Below are positions 34,894-43,269 of a stretch of 64,000 nucleotides of DNA, piece by piece (positions within the stretch are counted from its first letter, which is position 1; each line of letters begins with the position of its first letter). Source of the stretch: Eubacterium sp. (lineage in GTDB: Bacteria > Bacillota > Clostridia > Lachnospirales > Lachnospiraceae); contig JAAWDZ010000029.1 of assembly GCA_022794015.1 (NCBI GenBank), positions 1 through 64,000 of the forward strand, in the 5' to 3' direction. The notes under the pieces are model-generated. The model searched no databases, had not been told where the DNA came from, and saw nothing but the letters and a program-made list of their open reading frames with translations. A program made the translations under genes and the position numbers.

Positions 34894-35729
34894 GATTAAA
34901 CGCAGACCCGCTTATTCTGAGCGCGTTAAAAGAAGATATTACCAGTGAAGATGTAACAACAAATGCAGTCATGCGCACAGCATGTCCGGGAGAAGTTGAT
35001 TTGATCTGCAAGGAGGACGGGATTATCTGCGGTCTTTCGGTATTTGCAAGGGTATTTACGCTTTTGGATGAAAAAACAGAGATTACTTTTCTGGTCAAAG
35101 ACGGTGATGCTGTCAAAGTGGGAGAGCTGATGGCAAAGGTAAAGGGAGATATCCGGATACTGCTGTCCGGAGAGCGTACCGCCTTAAATTATCTGCAGCG
35201 AATGAGCGGAATTGCTACGTATACCAATTCCATTGCAAAATTGTTAGAGGGTACGGGTATCCGGTTATTAGATACCAGGAAAACAAGCCCGAACAACCGC
35301 ATTTTTGAAAAATACGCGGTGCGGGTTGGCGGCGGACACAACCACCGCTACAATCTTACCGATGGCGTACTGCTCAAAGACAACCATATTGGAGCTGCGG
35401 GCGGTGTCAGTCAGGCAATTCAGATGGCAAAAGAATATGCGCCGTTCGTCCGTAAAATTGAAGTAGAAGTAGAAACACTTGATATGGTAAAAGAGGCGAT
35501 AGAGGCGAAAGCAGATATTATTATGCTCGACAATATGACGCCGGATGTGATGGCACAGGCCATTGAACTGATTGATGGACGTGCCGAAATTGAAATTTCC
35601 GGAAATGTGACAAGGGAAAATATTGAGCGCATTAAGGGACTTGGCGTAGATTATGTTTCCAGCGGCGCACTCACACATTCCGCACCAATTATGGATATTT
35701 CGTTGAAAAATTTACATGCGGTTTCATAA
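34872..35729 (+). CDS. nadC: Nicotinate-nucleotide pyrophosphorylase (quinolinate PRTase)
   Basis: This 285-aa enzyme turns quinolinate and PRPP into nicotinate mononucleotide with loss of CO2. Seen are ALKEDITSEDVTT, RTALNYLQRMSGIAT, DTRKTSPNNR, GGGHNHRYNLTDGVLLKDNHI and the C-terminal ISGNVTRENI segment. Two starts are possible: ATG 34872 (MFDEVTMRLN) and ATG 34890, which overlaps the nadB stop as ATGA; neither has a strong ribosome binding site. Confidence 0.95.
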   Translation: MFDEVTMRLNADPLILSALKEDITSEDVTTNAVMRTACPGEVDLICKEDGIICGLSVFARVFTLLDEKTEITFLVKDGDAVKVGELMAKVKGDIRILLSGERTALNYLQRMSGIATYTNSIAKLLEGTGIRLLDTRKTSPNNRIFEKYAVRVGGGHNHRYNLTDGVLLKDNHIGAAGGVSQAIQMAKEYAPFVRKIEVEVETLDMVKEAIEAKADIIMLDNMTPDVMAQAIELIDGRAEIEISGNVTRENIERIKGLGVDYVSSGALTHSAPIMDISLKNLHAVS

Positions 35730-35776
35730 AAAATTTAAGTTTCTAAAGGGCTCTGGAACAAAAAGGAAGGGTGAAT

Positions 35777-36334
35777 ATGAGCGGAGAAGAACGAAGAGAA
35801 AAGATGCTTGCGATACTGCTTGCGGCCAGTCAGCCGATTTCGGGGACTTCGCTTGCAAAACAGCTTGGCGTCAGCCGTCAGGTTGTTGTCCAGGATATTG
35901 CGCTGCTTCGTGCAAAAAAACAGGATATTGTCAGCACATACCGGGGATATCTGATCAGAAATTCTCCGCTCTGCCAGAGAATTTTTAAGGTACACCATTC
36001 AGACGAGGAAATTGAAGCAGAATTAAACCTGTTTGTAGATTTTGGCGGAAAGGTGGAAGATGTCTTTATTTATCACAGGATTTATGATGTCATTCGCGTG
36101 GAAATGGGATTAAAATCGCGGCGTGATGTGCAGAGGTATCTTGACAGGCTGAAAAGCGGCGTATCCAAATCCCTGAAAAATATCACAGACGGTTACCATT
36201 ATCATACGATTACCGCAGAAACAGAAGAAATATTGGATCAAATTCAGCAGGAGCTTCAAAAGCACGGTTTTTTAGCAGAGCTCAGGGATTATGAGCCGGT
36301 AGATTTCTGGAAAAAGCTGCCGCAGGAAGAATAG
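35777..36334 (+). CDS. niaR: Niacin-responsive NAD biosynthesis repressor (HTH + 3H domain)
   Basis: This roughly 185-aa regulator has an N-terminal HTH_11 helix-turn-helix (about 1-55; GTSLAKQLGVSRQVVVQDI) and a 3H metal- and niacin-binding domain (about 75-170) with the conserved histidines in HHSDEE, YHRIYDVI and GYHYHTI. Its place directly after nadABC supports local autoregulation. AAAGGAAGG before ATG 35777 decides the start over the GTG two codons earlier. Its last codons form the left arm of a terminator hairpin. Confidence 0.92.
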   Translation: MSGEERREKMLAILLAASQPISGTSLAKQLGVSRQVVVQDIALLRAKKQDIVSTYRGYLIRNSPLCQRIFKVHHSDEEIEAELNLFVDFGGKVEDVFIYHRIYDVIRVEMGLKSRRDVQRYLDRLKSGVSKSLKNITDGYHYHTITAETEEILDQIQQELQKHGFLAELRDYEPVDFWKKLPQEE

Positions 36335-36363
36335 ATAAATGCGCTTCCTGCGGCAGTTCTTTT
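36317..36363. terminator. Bidirectional terminator overlapping the niaR end
   Basis: CTGCCGCAGGAAG pairs perfectly with CTTCCTGCGGCAG, followed by TTCTTTT. The left arm encodes the end of NiaR (LPQEE), with the stop codon in the loop. The element also ends the convergent lipoprotein gene. Confidence 0.9.
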
Positions 36364-37672
36364 AAGGCGTTTCGGCTGTTTTATCGGGGGCACACAGAGT
36401 CAGATTGCCGTTAGAATTGTAGCAGACCTGCATCGTTTCATCGAAAATCCCGGCAATTTTGCCCTGATAGATCAGTTCCTTTTCCATATTGTACCGGAAG
36501 AAATGTGTGCAGCTTGCATCCGGTTTTTGCGGGTTCTGGTCTGTAACGGCAATTTCAATATACGGATCTCTGGGATCTACATCCATCAGATAATAAGCGT
36601 TTGTCAGGGGATCACGCATATACAGATTTTCAAATTCTCCTGAAAAATCCGTACCGTTAATGATTAGTGTGGGTCGTGGATTGGAGAAATTCTCATCCAT
36701 GGCAACGGAATAACAGATTTCATCTGTCGTACCGTTGCTGTTTAAATCGTGCTGAAGGGAAATGCCGGGAAAAATTTTCTGAATGTAATTGCCCTCGTAG
36801 ACGTATTCCTCCTTAAATCCATGCAGTTTTTCATAAGGGATATTAAACTCAAAGACTCCGGCTGCATACGGACCCAGCACATAAGGGTTGCTGATAAAGG
36901 ACAGTCCGCTGCGGTCGAGATACCAGCAGTGTGAGTCGATCAAAAAGGTTTCTTCCATGCTGGCGGCAATGTTTTTATCAATATAAATCTCATAAGCCGG
37001 AAGGGATGCCTGTGCCTCCAGTTCGTTTTGCAGCAACTGGAAGAAGGCGGCATTGTCGTTGCACAGTCCGCCCAGAAAGAGACGCTTTCCGGTTGTGGTA
37101 TCAAAGGTCATGCCATAGCTCCAGTAATTGTCGTGCGCTCCTCCGGTATAATCTGTTTGTGTAAACATAATCGACAGAATTTTATCATCACAACGCTTCA
37201 ACTGATAGGAAAAATCTGCGGTATACGGGTCCGGTGCAGAACCGTTAGTTTCCAGAAAAACCGCGCGGTTTTCTTCCGCATATCCGACATTTTCTTTTTC
37301 AAAGGTCCAGAAGGTATTAAGTTCCTGCGAGATGGAATCGTTTATCTTTTGTGCAGCCTCCGGTTTATTTTCAATGGACACTTTAGGATGGCAGGAAGAA
37401 ACGGTCAGCACACAGACCGAAGGGTCGTCTTTTGCATAAAAGGAAGAGGAATCTGCCTGATCCGTGATGGTGATGCCAGAGGAAGTATGAAACGTCTCCA
37501 GGTCTTTGTCTGTTTGTGACTGCACCTCATTCCCGGCAATAGATTCGGTTTCCGTTTCGGCTAAAAAGGCGGCGGATTCGTTGCTGTTTACCGGAAGCGA
37601 AGGCTTTGCGGCAGAGCAGCCGGTCAGGCAAAGGCTTAGGGCAAGCAGATGGGAGAAATAGTATTTTTGCAT
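36362..37672 (-). CDS. Lipoprotein with DUF3298/DUF4163-like domain
   Basis: This roughly 436-aa protein starts at ATG 37672, chosen for AGGAAAGGAG, with a short signal and lipobox (SLCLTGCSA). A low-complexity linker follows. The middle (about 115-300) has features of the RsiV/DUF3298 group of extracellular domains: a segment TQTDYTGGAHDNYWSYGMTFDTTTGKRL-like and a preceding DUF4163-like beta region. The C-terminal part carries a possible calcium loop (DLNSNGTTDE). It is anchored outside the membrane; function is unknown. The ORF track extends it 89 codons too far upstream. Confidence 0.75.
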   Translation of the reverse strand: MQKYYFSHLLALSLCLTGCSAAKPSLPVNSNESAAFLAETETESIAGNEVQSQTDKDLETFHTSSGITITDQADSSSFYAKDDPSVCVLTVSSCHPKVSIENKPEAAQKINDSISQELNTFWTFEKENVGYAEENRAVFLETNGSAPDPYTADFSYQLKRCDDKILSIMFTQTDYTGGAHDNYWSYGMTFDTTTGKRLFLGGLCNDNAAFFQLLQNELEAQASLPAYEIYIDKNIAASMEETFLIDSHCWYLDRSGLSFISNPYVLGPYAAGVFEFNIPYEKLHGFKEEYVYEGNYIQKIFPGISLQHDLNSNGTTDEICYSVAMDENFSNPRPTLIINGTDFSGEFENLYMRDPLTNAYYLMDVDPRDPYIEIAVTDQNPQKPDASCTHFFRYNMEKELIYQGKIAGIFDETMQVCYNSNGNLTLCAPDKTAETP

Positions 37673-37706
37673 AAGAAGACTCCTTTCCTGAATTGGTATT
37701 ATATGT

Positions 37707-37735
37707 ATCATAACGCGGGGGAATTGAGATTGCAA
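37707..37735 (-). promoter_or_regulatory. Promoter of the lipoprotein gene
   Basis: On the minus strand TTGCAA and TATGAT are 17 bp apart, about 35 bp before the ATG. Confidence 0.7.
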
Positions 37736-37859
37736 TGAAAAAATAATATTGCGAAGTCCGCCAATCCATTGTAAATACGGTAAAAACCTGACGAAATGAA
37801 TGGATTTGGCAGATTTTTTGCTTTTAAAAGGAGTCGCAAAAATGTATAAAATGCACCGT

Positions 37860-39314
37860 TCAGATGCCCTTTTTTCTTTTTCCTGAATTGTTATGCAGCT
37901 TTTGCGTAATTTCCTGCATCGTTTTTTTGTCCAGCGCATAATACCGCATGGAAATCAGTGAACAAATCCATCCCAGAATTGGCACGCCGCAATACAAAAA
38001 TAATGTTGTCCACTTCAGTGCAGGTGTCACATCATCTCCGATCTGCGGCAGCCTGCGGTTATATCCCATTACAAACATGACAATTCCCACAAAACCTGTC
38101 CCAAGCGCAGCAAATACCTTGTCTACAAATGAGAACAGCGCGCCCATCAGGCCCGGCACAAATTTGCCGCTGCGACAGCGTTCGTAGTCGGAGCAGTCTG
38201 CAATCATAGGGACAACCATGTTGTTTGTAATGGATTTGCACCCGTTTAACAGGACATAGGTTCCTACAAACCAGATTGTAATTGCGTTGATTTTTCCAGG
38301 GGTAAAGCTTACGGTACAGATGTTGTCCTGCATTAGAACAAAAGCCATAACGGTCTGAAAAAAGATACCAAGCGCAGTAAAAAGAACGAGTGATTTTTTC
38401 TGGCCCATTTTCTGCGCTACGCGGATGCCCGCGCTGACGACGAACAGGGTGGGAACGGCAGTTATAACGCCGATGAGGCCGGATATACCGTAGTCGTCCA
38501 TGAGAATGCCGTAGAGCATGACGACAACTGTGGTGTGGGCATAGACGGTTGCGGCAAATTTATCCGTACAGGCGGCGATAATCAGCATACGGATGGGTTT
38601 GTTGTTGCGGATAATTTCCCAATAATCCCGAATGAGGATGTTCTGGTGGGCAGCCTGCGGGGGAAGCTTCCCAGGCGCGTCCTTGGCGGCGATTCCTGCC
38701 ATGGCAAGCAGGGTGCAGACCAGAGAAAGCGAAGTAACCCAGAAAACATATTCCAAAAACAGGGTTTCGTTGGTGAAGCCGCCGTATTTGGGAACGAGAT
38801 AATTGCCGACAAAGAGAGCGGTGCCGCCGTATGCGGCCATAACGTAGAGGGAATCAAAGTAGGTGGATATGGGGCGCTGTCTGGGGTTGTCTGTTAAAAT
38901 GGACTGGCCGGATTTGGCGACAACAGTCTGAAATGTGTAGCCGATAATAAAAAGTCCGTAAACAATGATAAAATAGGGTGTGCGCAGACAGTGCGGAATT
39001 CTGTGGGTAGTGTGGTACAGAAGGATGGCGCTGGTTGCCATAATCAGGTTGCCGGTGAGCATAAACGGGCGGAATTTCCCAAAGCGGCCCTTTGTTTTGT
39101 CTAAAAGAAATCCTATGGCAGGATCAGTGACGGCATCAAACACATTTAATGCCGTTAAAAGTACAGAAATCAGGACGACACCAAATCCGGCAATGGAATT
39201 GGCGTAATAAGATACATATCCCATCAGTGCCAGATACAGGTTGGTGGCGGCATTGTTCAGGGAAAAAAAACCGATCTGCCAATAGGATGCGTTGTTGTAC
39301 CGTTCCTGTTTCAT
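37860..39314 (-). CDS. GPH-family (glycoside-pentoside-hexuronide) sugar:cation symporter
   Basis: This 484-aa protein has about twelve membrane segments. The loop DKTKGRFGKFRPFML between helices 2 and 3, preceded by NVFDAVTDPAIGF, identifies the MelB/GPH family, which imports sugars or glycosides with H+, Na+ or Li+. The ATG lies 3 nt after the patatin-gene stop, with ACAGGAG inside that gene as ribosome binding site, so the two are coupled. Substrate cannot be told. With two secreted beta-galactosidases in the window, a galactoside or a product of these enzymes is a reasonable guess. Confidence 0.88.
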   Translation of the reverse strand: MKQERYNNASYWQIGFFSLNNAATNLYLALMGYVSYYANSIAGFGVVLISVLLTALNVFDAVTDPAIGFLLDKTKGRFGKFRPFMLTGNLIMATSAILLYHTTHRIPHCLRTPYFIIVYGLFIIGYTFQTVVAKSGQSILTDNPRQRPISTYFDSLYVMAAYGGTALFVGNYLVPKYGGFTNETLFLEYVFWVTSLSLVCTLLAMAGIAAKDAPGKLPPQAAHQNILIRDYWEIIRNNKPIRMLIIAACTDKFAATVYAHTTVVVMLYGILMDDYGISGLIGVITAVPTLFVVSAGIRVAQKMGQKKSLVLFTALGIFFQTVMAFVLMQDNICTVSFTPGKINAITIWFVGTYVLLNGCKSITNNMVVPMIADCSDYERCRSGKFVPGLMGALFSFVDKVFAALGTGFVGIVMFVMGYNRRLPQIGDDVTPALKWTTLFLYCGVPILGWICSLISMRYYALDKKTMQEITQKLHNNSGKRKKGI

Positions 39315-39317
39315 GGG

Positions 39318-40184
39318 TTAGTCTCCTGTAGTATTGTTTTGCAAATACAGGCGCAGGGCGTGCATACTTTCCTTTGCCTGATAATAGCCTTCCTCGTAAA
39401 GTGTAATCAGTTTTTGGGGAGAGGATTCCGTTCGTCCGATGTTAAGGGTATCCTGAGGAGCCAGGACAAATACGCCACCTTTCTGTTCTTCCCGATATAA
39501 CTGCTGCAGACATCGGTTATAGGATTTTGGCCGGTTTTTTAAGGCTTTGACAAGCGCCGGATAATCATGGTAAATTTTTTCGGCCAACCGGATAGAGCGT
39601 TCCTGTTTTTTGATGTAATCTCTGGTGCGCGTTAAAATTACGATGACTTTGTCGCATCCCTTTTCAAACGCCCGGCGGTAGGGAATAGAGTCAGCCACGC
39701 CGCCGTCCAGATAATAATGCCTGCCGATTTTTACCGGCTGAAACAAAAACGGTAATGAGCAGCTAGCCACAATGACGCTAAAATCCTTATCGTCCCGCGG
39801 TACGGCAAGGTACTCTGCCCGTCCGGTGTGGATATTGGTTACAACAGCCTCTGCTTCACCAGGATAGGAAGCAAATGCTTCATAATCAAAAGGAAGGAGC
39901 TGATTGGGAATTTCACCAAATACAAAGGGGATGTTGTAAAACGATTTCATTTTTGGGTTTAACAGGTATTTCATGCCCATATAGCGTTTGTCCGCCATAT
40001 AGTTTTCGGTCAGCTTCCAGTTGCGCCCCCTTTGCTTCGAAAGGTAAGATACACCGTAGGCAATTCCGGCGGAAACGCCTGCAAAATAATCCGGCATCAG
40101 CCCTTCTTCCAAAAAACAATCCGTTACGCCGCAGGAAAATATGGTCCTGCTTGCACCGCCTTCCATAATAATTCCAAGTTTCAT
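39318..40184 (-). CDS. Patatin-like phospholipase
   Basis: This roughly 288-aa protein has the patatin catalytic dyad: an oxyanion stretch MEGGASR, the nucleophile elbow GVSAG and the aspartate in DGGVADS. It resembles the RssA/YjjU-like group of bacterial patatins with the extra C-terminal domain. No signal peptide is present, so it acts inside the cell on membrane lipids. ATG 40184 is preferred over the GTG of the track because TGGGAGTGA stands at the right distance. It is coupled to the downstream GPH transporter. Confidence 0.88.
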   Translation of the reverse strand: MKLGIIMEGGASRTIFSCGVTDCFLEEGLMPDYFAGVSAGIAYGVSYLSKQRGRNWKLTENYMADKRYMGMKYLLNPKMKSFYNIPFVFGEIPNQLLPFDYEAFASYPGEAEAVVTNIHTGRAEYLAVPRDDKDFSVIVASCSLPFLFQPVKIGRHYYLDGGVADSIPYRRAFEKGCDKVIVILTRTRDYIKKQERSIRLAEKIYHDYPALVKALKNRPKSYNRCLQQLYREEQKGGVFVLAPQDTLNIGRTESSPQKLITLYEEGYYQAKESMHALRLYLQNNTTGD

Positions 40185-40282
40185 TACATTCACTCCCAGT
40201 CATTTTAGTAAAATTCCGTAAGATTTCAGACAGACACTATCCTGTGAAGCTGTGAAGCGTACAGGGCAGCCTGTTTGAACTG

Positions 40283-40726
40283 CTAAAGAATTTTGTCCTC
40301 TTCGGGGACTAAAATCAGTTTGACGCCTTCGACGGCAACGACCCTTGCCAGCGCTCCTTCCTGAAGCACGATATTGTCGTCCTGCATTCGCACTGTCCAT
40401 TCCAGTCCGTTTAAAACAGCGGTTCCGGTACTGTTTTTATTATTGACACACCTGGTGATTTTAACCGTTTTATCAATGGTATCCTCGTAATTTGTGCGAA
40501 TTTTTTGCGGGTTGATATACCGGACGGCAATGGGTCTTGTAAAAAACAAAAGAATTAAGGACACGGCGAAGAATAAAAGCGCCTGTACGGTAATTCCGGC
40601 GCCGAGCATCGAGGCAATCAGCGCAACCAGAGCGCCGGCGGCAAACCAGATGGTAGTGAGGCCGACGGTGATGGCCTCTATAATAAGTAAAAGTATCATA
40701 ATTCCAAGCCAGATCAGTACTTCCAT
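40283..40726 (-). CDS. NfeD-family membrane protein
   Basis: This roughly 147-aa protein has two to three membrane segments (about 5-65) and a C-terminal OB-fold domain (about 85-147; GTAVLNGLEWTVRMQD..LQEGALARVVAVEGVKLIL). NfeD proteins usually work with stomatin or a ClpP-class membrane protease at the membrane, but no such partner is adjacent. The second ATG is chosen as start since AAGGAGGA is only 1-2 nt from the first. Confidence 0.88.
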   Translation of the reverse strand: MEVLIWLGIMILLLIIEAITVGLTTIWFAAGALVALIASMLGAGITVQALLFFAVSLILLFFTRPIAVRYINPQKIRTNYEDTIDKTVKITRCVNNKNSTGTAVLNGLEWTVRMQDDNIVLQEGALARVVAVEGVKLILVPEEDKIL

Positions 40727-40825
40727 AATCATTTCCTCCTTGATGTTGGAATTTTGAATTCTGTGTATATCTTAACAGGTTTTTGGGCGTAATTCAACTT
40801 TTCCAAAGAAATTGTGCTATTCTGG

Positions 40826-40969
40826 GTAACAGTTCAGCCCAGGACTTTGCACCTGCTGCAAAGTCCGTGAGAATGCGTAAAGGCTTAAGTGGAATCCGCC
40901 CCTTTGCCGTATGGCAAACTTTAAATGGGCGGATTCCGTAACAGTGAAGCTGGAAGGCTGAACTGTTAC
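40826..40969. repeat. Nested palindromic intergenic repeat, copy 2
   Basis: Perfect 14-bp outer arms (GTAACAGTTCAGCC and GGCTGAACTGTTAC) enclose three further perfect hairpins: GACTTTGCA/TGCAAAGTC, TTTGCC/GGCAAA and GGAATCCGCCC/GGGCGGATTCC, the last enclosing the second. The first 24 bases are identical to the repeat at 17035. The right end touches the stop codon of the EamA transporter gene. A looser relative may lie at 40205-40275 (CAGCCTGTTTGAACTG). Confidence 0.8.
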
Positions 40970-41850
40970 TATTCTGGAAGCTGTGCCAGTATAATTGCCG
41001 CAAACATCACCGCGCATCCCAATAGTTCCCGCCCGGTCAGCACCTGGCCTAAAATCAGCCAGCCAGCCAGGGCGGAAACCACCGATTCAAGGCTCATTAG
41101 AAGGGAGGCCACAACCGGATTTAAGCCTTTTTGTCCTACAATCTGCAAAGTATATGCCACGCCGGTGGACAATACGCCCGTATAAAGAACCGGAGCCCAT
41201 GCCGCACAGATGGAGGAAAAGGACGGTGTTTCCAGACACAGCATAAGAATTGCGGAGAGAACCCCGCAGATGAAAAACTGGATACAGGACAGCTTTACGC
41301 CGTCAACCTGTTCGGAAAAGTGGTCTACCGTCATAATATGTAAGGCAAACGCTACCGCGCACAAAAGCAGTAAAATATCTGCGGATTCTGGTGTCAGGCT
41401 GCCGGTTTTCATACAAAGCAGATACATCCCGATTACGGCGCACAATACTGCAATTATCAGTTTTTTCGCCGGACGTTTCCCGATAAAAATTCCAATTACA
41501 GGAACAATGACAATATAAAGCGCTGTCAAAAAGCCAGACTTGCCGACGCTGGTGTGAAGAATGGCAATCTGCTGTAAATTGACAGCTGTAAAAAGCAAAA
41601 TACCGCAGAGCAGTCCACATTTGAGCAGTACTGTTTTGTCCTCCTTTTGCCGGGATGCTCTGGTATTTTTTTGTTTTCCGAAAAACCAGATACAGGGAAG
41701 CAAAACGACGCTTCCGATAAAGGAACGAAGGGTACTGAAGGTAAACGGTTCAATATACTCCATTCCCACGCTTTGCGCTACAAATGCGCAGCCCCAGATG
41801 ACCGCGGCCAGAAACAGCAGGATGGAATTGCGGACTTGTAATTTACTCAT
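40969..41850 (-). CDS. DMT-superfamily (EamA) transporter
   Basis: This roughly 293-aa protein has ten membrane helices made of two EamA repeats (AAVIWGCAFVAQSVGMEYI at the start of the first; VLYTGVLSTGVAYTLQIVGQ in the second). Such proteins export metabolites or amino acids; the substrate is unknown. The start ATG 41850, with AAGGAGAGAGC before it, is 12 codons inside the ORF track call. Confidence 0.88.
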   Translation of the reverse strand: MSKLQVRNSILLFLAAVIWGCAFVAQSVGMEYIEPFTFSTLRSFIGSVVLLPCIWFFGKQKNTRASRQKEDKTVLLKCGLLCGILLFTAVNLQQIAILHTSVGKSGFLTALYIVIVPVIGIFIGKRPAKKLIIAVLCAVIGMYLLCMKTGSLTPESADILLLLCAVAFALHIMTVDHFSEQVDGVKLSCIQFFICGVLSAILMLCLETPSFSSICAAWAPVLYTGVLSTGVAYTLQIVGQKGLNPVVASLLMSLESVVSALAGWLILGQVLTGRELLGCAVMFAAIILAQLPE

Positions 41851-41899
41851 GAGAGCTCTCTCCTTTTCTTTTGCAGATAGTTTCAAATGAGGACTTTTT

Positions 41900-41960
41900 T
41901 AACCGTTCAAACGGCTGCTATCTAAAAAAGTGCGTAACAGGGCGGCTGTTTGAACGGTTA
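41900..41960. repeat. Palindromic intergenic repeat, copy 3 (related form)
   Basis: Perfect 13-bp arms TAACCGTTCAAAC and GTTTGAACGGTTA enclose a 35-nt loop that holds GCGTAACAGGGC. The arms resemble the TAACAGTTCAGCC arms of the repeat at 40826. It stands between the AI-2E family gene and the EamA gene. Confidence 0.65.
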
Positions 41961-41963
41961 CAT

Positions 41964-43091
41964 TCATTTTTGAATCCGCCGGAAGGCGTTAAAGTCCCGC
42001 GCAATTTCTTTAAAGCACCAGATAATAGAATCAAAAGCGCCTGCCTGATAAAAATTGATTAACAGCATACCGACTGGAATGGCGATAATCATACCAAGCA
42101 CGCCGGAATACTGGTAGCCGACATACATAAAAAACAGTGTGGCGAATGTGTTCAGTCCGACCGACTGGCCAATGAGTTTAGGCTGGATTAACTGATGTAC
42201 TAAAAGAGATATGACATACAAAATCAACATACCTATGGCGGTTCCGTAGTTTCCGGAAAGGAATTTGACGATTGCCCAGGGCGTTAAAACGGTTCCTGTG
42301 CCAAAGACAGGCAGCATATCCAAAAATGCAATTCCAAACCCGATCAGCCATGCATATTCCACGTTTAGTAACATAAGCCCAATGGTAATAATTACATAAA
42401 TGACGCCCATGATTTTAAACTGCGCCTGAAAATAGCCGCCGACTGCTTTTAAAATATGGCTGTACATCTGAAACGTCTTATCTAAAAACGCGTCGGAAAG
42501 ATGAGAGGTTACCATTTTTTCTAATTTTTCCCGATCTGCAATAAAGAAATAAGTGGCCAGAAAGCCCATTACACTGTTGACTAAAAGGGACGGAAGGCTT
42601 TTGGCAAAGCCGCTGATAGCCGTTAAGGGCAGGCTGTTTTCGCCCGTCATCAGACTGCTTAAGGCTTCTGTGACGCTTTCCCCCAGCTGGCCGATATGGA
42701 CATTCTGGAAAATGGGAATTTTGTGAAGTACGGCCTGAAAGCGGTCGATTGCCGCTGTAATTTCTGCTCCTGCATTGGTGAACATGGTCGGCATATACTC
42801 AATAAATCCGCGCAGTCCGACGACCACAGCCATACCCACACCATAACACAAAAATACGACTGCTGCAATGACAAACACAATAATCAGCATTGTACCGTAT
42901 TTGCGCTTCATTTTCAATTTCTTTTCCAGAAACCGGACGAGGGGATTCGCAATGAGTGAGAGAATAAAGCCAATGACAAATGGCATAAAAAAGACTAAGA
43001 GTTTTGGCAAAAGAAATACAATCACAAGTAATACGGCGAGCGCCCATGCCAGATTGCAGAAAATTTTCAGGTATTTTGTCGATTGTTTCAT
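41964..43091 (-). CDS. AI-2E family transporter (YdiK/PerM type)
   Basis: This roughly 375-aa protein has about eight membrane helices and the family pattern FVIGFILSLIANPLVRFLEKK, a central amphipathic helical region (about 140-200) and DMLPVFGTGTVLTPWAI followed by QPKLIGQSVGLNTFATLF. Members of PF01594 export autoinducer-2 or small solutes, but most are uncharacterised. The second ATG (43091) has the better distance to AAAGGAAG. Confidence 0.9.
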   Translation of the reverse strand: MKQSTKYLKIFCNLAWALAVLLVIVFLLPKLLVFFMPFVIGFILSLIANPLVRFLEKKLKMKRKYGTMLIIVFVIAAVVFLCYGVGMAVVVGLRGFIEYMPTMFTNAGAEITAAIDRFQAVLHKIPIFQNVHIGQLGESVTEALSSLMTGENSLPLTAISGFAKSLPSLLVNSVMGFLATYFFIADREKLEKMVTSHLSDAFLDKTFQMYSHILKAVGGYFQAQFKIMGVIYVIITIGLMLLNVEYAWLIGFGIAFLDMLPVFGTGTVLTPWAIVKFLSGNYGTAIGMLILYVISLLVHQLIQPKLIGQSVGLNTFATLFFMYVGYQYSGVLGMIIAIPVGMLLINFYQAGAFDSIIWCFKEIARDFNAFRRIQK

Positions 43092-43173
43092 TTGCATCGC
43101 TTCCTTTCAGATTTTTGGGATGAGGTTTATTATACCGCAATTGTGAGGGAGACTCAAGGGGAAGATTGGTAAG

Positions 43174-43222
43174 AGGGTGTCTGCTTTGTACTGCGAAGCC
43201 AATGCACAAAGACAGACACCCT
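43174..43222. terminator. Hairpin terminator downstream of the ABC permease gene
   Basis: AGGGTGTCTG.CTTTGT pairs with ACAAAG.CAGACACCCT, with one bulge. T residues follow on the plus strand (CCCTTTTT) and an A run precedes it on the minus strand, so it can act in either direction, although the minus-strand tail (CTCTTA) is weak. Confidence 0.6.
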
Positions 43223-43269
43223 TTTTCTGAATTACAATTCTTTAAATTCTGTACACAGGAACCCAAATA

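Noticed and set aside
37028-37519. 163-aa plus-strand ORF in the lipoprotein gene
   Set aside because: Antisense to the lipoprotein, which has a lipobox, ribosome binding site and promoter.
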